Shown piece after piece: positions 5,616 through 7,856 of a DNA stretch of 7,856 bases (the stretch's first letter is position 1; every line of letters begins with the position of its first letter). The position numbers and the translations under genes are program-made. The DNA comes from Candidatus Methanomethylicus sp. (GTDB lineage Archaea; Thermoproteota; Methanomethylicia; Methanomethylicales; Methanomethylicaceae), in NCBI GenBank assembly GCA_028683025.1, contig JAJRAB010000020.1, positions 1 through 7,856 on the forward strand. The letters run 5' to 3'. Below the pieces are notes generated by a model. That model made no database searches and was not told where the DNA came from. It was given only the letters and a program-made list of their open reading frames with translations.

Positions 5616-7760
5616 TTACTTTCCCGGTTTTTGGGGCTTTCTCTCTCTGCGGAATATAAACCAAAGAAATGCAACAGCAAATACCACAGCCAATGCGTCA
5701 CCAATGATCCAATATAATTCATCGGCAGTAAAACCCTGGCTGACAACAGAAACGGCTATTGTGACATTATTTGATGATGAAGCAGCATACCTGCTTCCTT
5801 CAGCGATAGAGGCTTGGACAGTCCAATTGCCAGGTTTGGTAATATTGAAGATTGTACTGAATGAAGGAGATGTAGCATCGAGAAAGATTGTGTTAGTCTG
5901 GGAATCAGGATCTCTTATGGTGATTTTTACGGAAGTGTTTGCCGGGAAGGGATTGATTATGCCTGTTACATTTATTGGCTCAGCGGTGTGATTTGCAGCT
6001 AGGATGACGGATTCGCTCGAGGCGATAATGGCAATGGTTGCAGTGACAAGGGGAGGTGCATTGGAGGTGATAGTGATCGTCCGAGATGTCGCCTGGTTGT
6101 AGAGGTCATTTCCAGGCCAAAAAGCATAGAACTGGTAAACGCCAATCTCGGTCAGGTCGAAGCTGATAGAATAGGTATCCCCCATCAGCTCAACACTTGT
6201 AAGGAAGCTGAACGGGGCTCCATTGAGGGAATAAAATATGGATGCAAATCCGGATTGGGAGGGGGTAACATTCCCATCGACAATTACTGACATGCCGACT
6301 GTGCTGTTCTCGGATGAAGGCTGCAGAGTAATTTCAGTATCCTGCTTTTGAGGGGGGATATCTGAAGTGACGTTTCCCATCAGCTGGCCAAAGGGTATGT
6401 TGGAGAGGGCAAAGTTAATGCCAGAAGTCACGGCACCAGCTGTAAGATTTACAGGAAACTGGAGCGCAGAATAGTAGCCGACCAGGGAAGCGGTGACATC
6501 GCAGAGGGATGTGTTGGCACCATAGGGCATTGTAACTTCTATGACATAGGAGCCATTGCCAGAGCTGTGGCCAAGGTAGTTCCCATTCGCCACCAGTTCG
6601 ACAAAGGCCAACGGTGAGCCTGAGGAGAGGGAGGTGACATTCCCCTTAATCCAAGCTTTTGCGGGGGCTGTTCCTGAAATGTTGAAGTTCACGCCTGTGA
6701 TGTTTTGGCCCTCCTGGGTGATGAGAACATTCAGGGCTCTCCTATAGTCGAGGTTTGGGGTAACGGTATAATCGCCCGGTCCCAGTTCAAAATTGACAGT
6801 GTAAAGCCCCCACTCATCTGACTCAGCTATCGACCAATAGGGAGGCGAGGTAGCCTGGATTGAAACCCCCTCTGCAAGTTTTCCGTCTTCATAGGTAACT
6901 ATACCCGAGATGCTTGCAGAGCGGGTCAATACAAAGTCAGCTGTTGATGTCTCGCCAGCGGTAACGCTGACTGGCACATCGGATGTATTCCATAAAACGA
7001 AACCCTGGATTTCCGTCGAGAGGATGGCTACCCGGTAATCCCCCGCCGGCAGGTCATAGGACAGGTTGTAATTCCCATTGAGGTCAGTATAGGCATATCC
7101 CAGTGGGACCCCATCTATTTGGGGGAACACCCCAATCTTTACATTAGGGGCAGGAGCTCCGCCTGAGCTCTCAATCGTGCCCGCGACCGCACCAGACTGC
7201 CCAAGATTTATGACTATGTTGCCTGTGGTCTGACCGGCAATGGCTGATATAGCCGGAGTTTCGTTGTTGAGGGATCCGGGGCTATAGGAATGGGTTTTTA
7301 TGACATAGCTTCCCGTCGGGATATTCCTTTTGAAGGCAAAGGAGCCCAAAGCATCTGTAAAAGCCATGGCAACTGTTGAATTGTCAGAGAGACTAACCAG
7401 GCTCAGACTGGCATTTGCAATTGCCTCGCCAGCCGGCCCCAAAACCCAACCATCAATAATCGCCCCTTGAGTCAGGAGTATCTCGCCCAAGTTTGTGATT
7501 TCGCCGGCGGTTATTGAAAAATTGATTAGCCGATCTAGATACCCATCAGCCTGAATGCGGGCAGTATAGTTCCCCTCTGGGAGAACATTATCAAACCGGA
7601 AAGCGCCATCGTTAGAGGTGAAATTATAGTAGCTGCCGTTGGCGCCCCATACCTGGATAGCTGCGGTACCTATTGGACTGGCGGCAGAAAGGGAAGGTAA
7701 CAACGGCAGCATAAGCAGCAATAGGATAATAGCCCATAGGAAATGACCCCGATCTGCCAA
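5616..7760 (-). CDS. Membrane-anchored surface protein with carboxypeptidase-regulatory-like and Ig-like repeats
   Basis: With the TTG start at 7760 the product has 714 residues. Residues 1-27 are a classic Sec signal peptide: a short charged ADRGH stretch, a Leu-rich core and a likely cut near SLSAA. About five carboxypeptidase-regulatory-like beta-sandwich repeats follow (roughly 26-97, 98-187, 188-279, 280-361 and 367-452), each with the cue of a Gly, then G-x-Y/F-x-F or Y in the middle and P-x-G-x-Y-x-V/A near the end, as in LPEGNYTARIQADGY and LPAGDYRVAILS. Two Ig-like domains come next (about 457-569, with VYQFYAFWPGNDLYN, and 570-672). A helix at about 681-703 and the tail RRERKPQKPGK fix it in the membrane. 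About two dozen N-glycosylation sequons are present. No catalytic motif is visible; structural, adhesive or ligand-binding roles are likely. The frame is open up to a GTG at 7844, which would add 28 residues ahead of the signal peptide and is less plausible. It converges on the fibronectin-domain gene. Confidence 0.85.
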   Translation of the reverse strand: MADRGHFLWAIILLLLMLPLLPSLSAASPIGTAAIQVWGANGSYYNFTSNDGAFRFDNVLPEGNYTARIQADGYLDRLINFSITAGEITNLGEILLTQGAIIDGWVLGPAGEAIANASLSLVSLSDNSTVAMAFTDALGSFAFKRNIPTGSYVIKTHSYSPGSLNNETPAISAIAGQTTGNIVINLGQSGAVAGTIESSGGAPAPNVKIGVFPQIDGVPLGYAYTDLNGNYNLSYDLPAGDYRVAILSTEIQGFVLWNTSDVPVSVTAGETSTADFVLTRSASISGIVTYEDGKLAEGVSIQATSPPYWSIAESDEWGLYTVNFELGPGDYTVTPNLDYRRALNVLITQEGQNITGVNFNISGTAPAKAWIKGNVTSLSSGSPLAFVELVANGNYLGHSSGNGSYVIEVTMPYGANTSLCDVTASLVGYYSALQFPVNLTAGAVTSGINFALSNIPFGQLMGNVTSDIPPQKQDTEITLQPSSENSTVGMSVIVDGNVTPSQSGFASIFYSLNGAPFSFLTSVELMGDTYSISFDLTEIGVYQFYAFWPGNDLYNQATSRTITITSNAPPLVTATIAIIASSESVILAANHTAEPINVTGIINPFPANTSVKITIRDPDSQTNTIFLDATSPSFSTIFNITKPGNWTVQASIAEGSRYAASSSNNVTIAVSVVSQGFTADELYWIIGDALAVVFAVAFLWFIFRRERKPQKPGK

Positions 7761-7766
7761 TGACCA

Positions 7767-7773
7767 CACCACC
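7767..7773 (-). promoter_or_regulatory. Shine-Dalgarno (GGTGGTG) supporting the TTG start at 7760
   Basis: On the minus strand GGTGGTG lies six bases before the TTG at 7760. It can pair with the 3' end of archaeal 16S rRNA (complement AGGAGGTGAT) and leads straight into a well-formed signal peptide. This decides the start over the longer GTG frame from 7844. Confidence 0.6.
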
Positions 7774-7794
7774 CATTCACAATTCTGCAATGGA

Positions 7795-7804
7795 TAGATA
7801 AAAA
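7795..7804 (-). promoter_or_regulatory. Possible TATA box before the large surface-protein gene
   Basis: The minus strand reads TTTTTATCTA, a moderate match to archaeal box A. Its centre is about 39 bases before the TTG at 7760. At the usual 26-base spacing the transcript would start near 7773, just at the GGTGGTG site, giving a very short leader. The match is imperfect, so this is tentative. Confidence 0.4.
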
Positions 7805-7856
7805 CCCATAAGATGCTCCAATTAGCAAAAATGACCCCCCTCACAATGGCTTATTT

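Noticed and set aside
1..7856. CRISPR array, tRNA, rRNA or insertion sequence
   Set aside because: No regularly spaced short repeats, no cloverleaf-like tRNA block and no transposase-like protein or flanking inverted repeats were seen; the only strong direct repeat is within a protein-coding domain.

Overview
The window reads as a piece of an archaeal chromosome, most likely a mesophilic or uncultured euryarchaeote, with Thermoplasmatota as a tentative guess. The support is a TATA box lying about 27 bases before an ATG that has no Shine-Dalgarno sequence (a leaderless gene), apparent TTG starts on three genes, and large secreted proteins that are rich in Asn-X-Ser/Thr sequons and anchored by a C-terminal membrane helix with a basic tail. 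No RNA gene, CRISPR array, transposase or integrase was seen.

Layout. Bases 1-4010 hold three genes all on the minus strand, transcribed from right to left: a 492-residue polysaccharide flippase of the MOP/Wzx type (4010-2532), a 411-residue ATP-grasp enzyme resembling COG3919 (2462-1227), and the first about 378 codons of a secreted protein that runs off the left edge (1135-1). That last gene carries an N-terminal hydrophobic segment, two 90-residue Ig-like repeats and the start of a domain resembling glycoside hydrolase family 16 (GH16). Bases 4090-5562 hold a plus-strand gene for a membrane-anchored protein with two fibronectin type III domains and two Ig-like domains. It is divergent from the flippase across a 79-base gap with a near-symmetrical TATA element. 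Bases 7760-5616 (minus) hold a second anchored surface protein with about five carboxypeptidase-regulatory-like repeats and two Ig-like domains; its 3' end converges on the fibronectin gene across 53 bases.

How the genes may work together (inference). A lipid-linked glycan flippase, an ATP-dependent ligase that could modify a sugar or its precursor, a possible glycan-active secreted GH16-like protein and two sequon-rich surface proteins make a coherent cell-surface and glycan locus. The most unusual points are the GH16-like catalytic signature on an archaeal Ig-repeat protein, a perfect 48-base repeat inside otherwise diverged Ig-like repeats, and an inverted repeat that overlaps the TTG start of the fibronectin-type gene. 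Nothing here proves a new system; the linkage of flippase, ATP-grasp enzyme and GH16-like protein is the best candidate for one.
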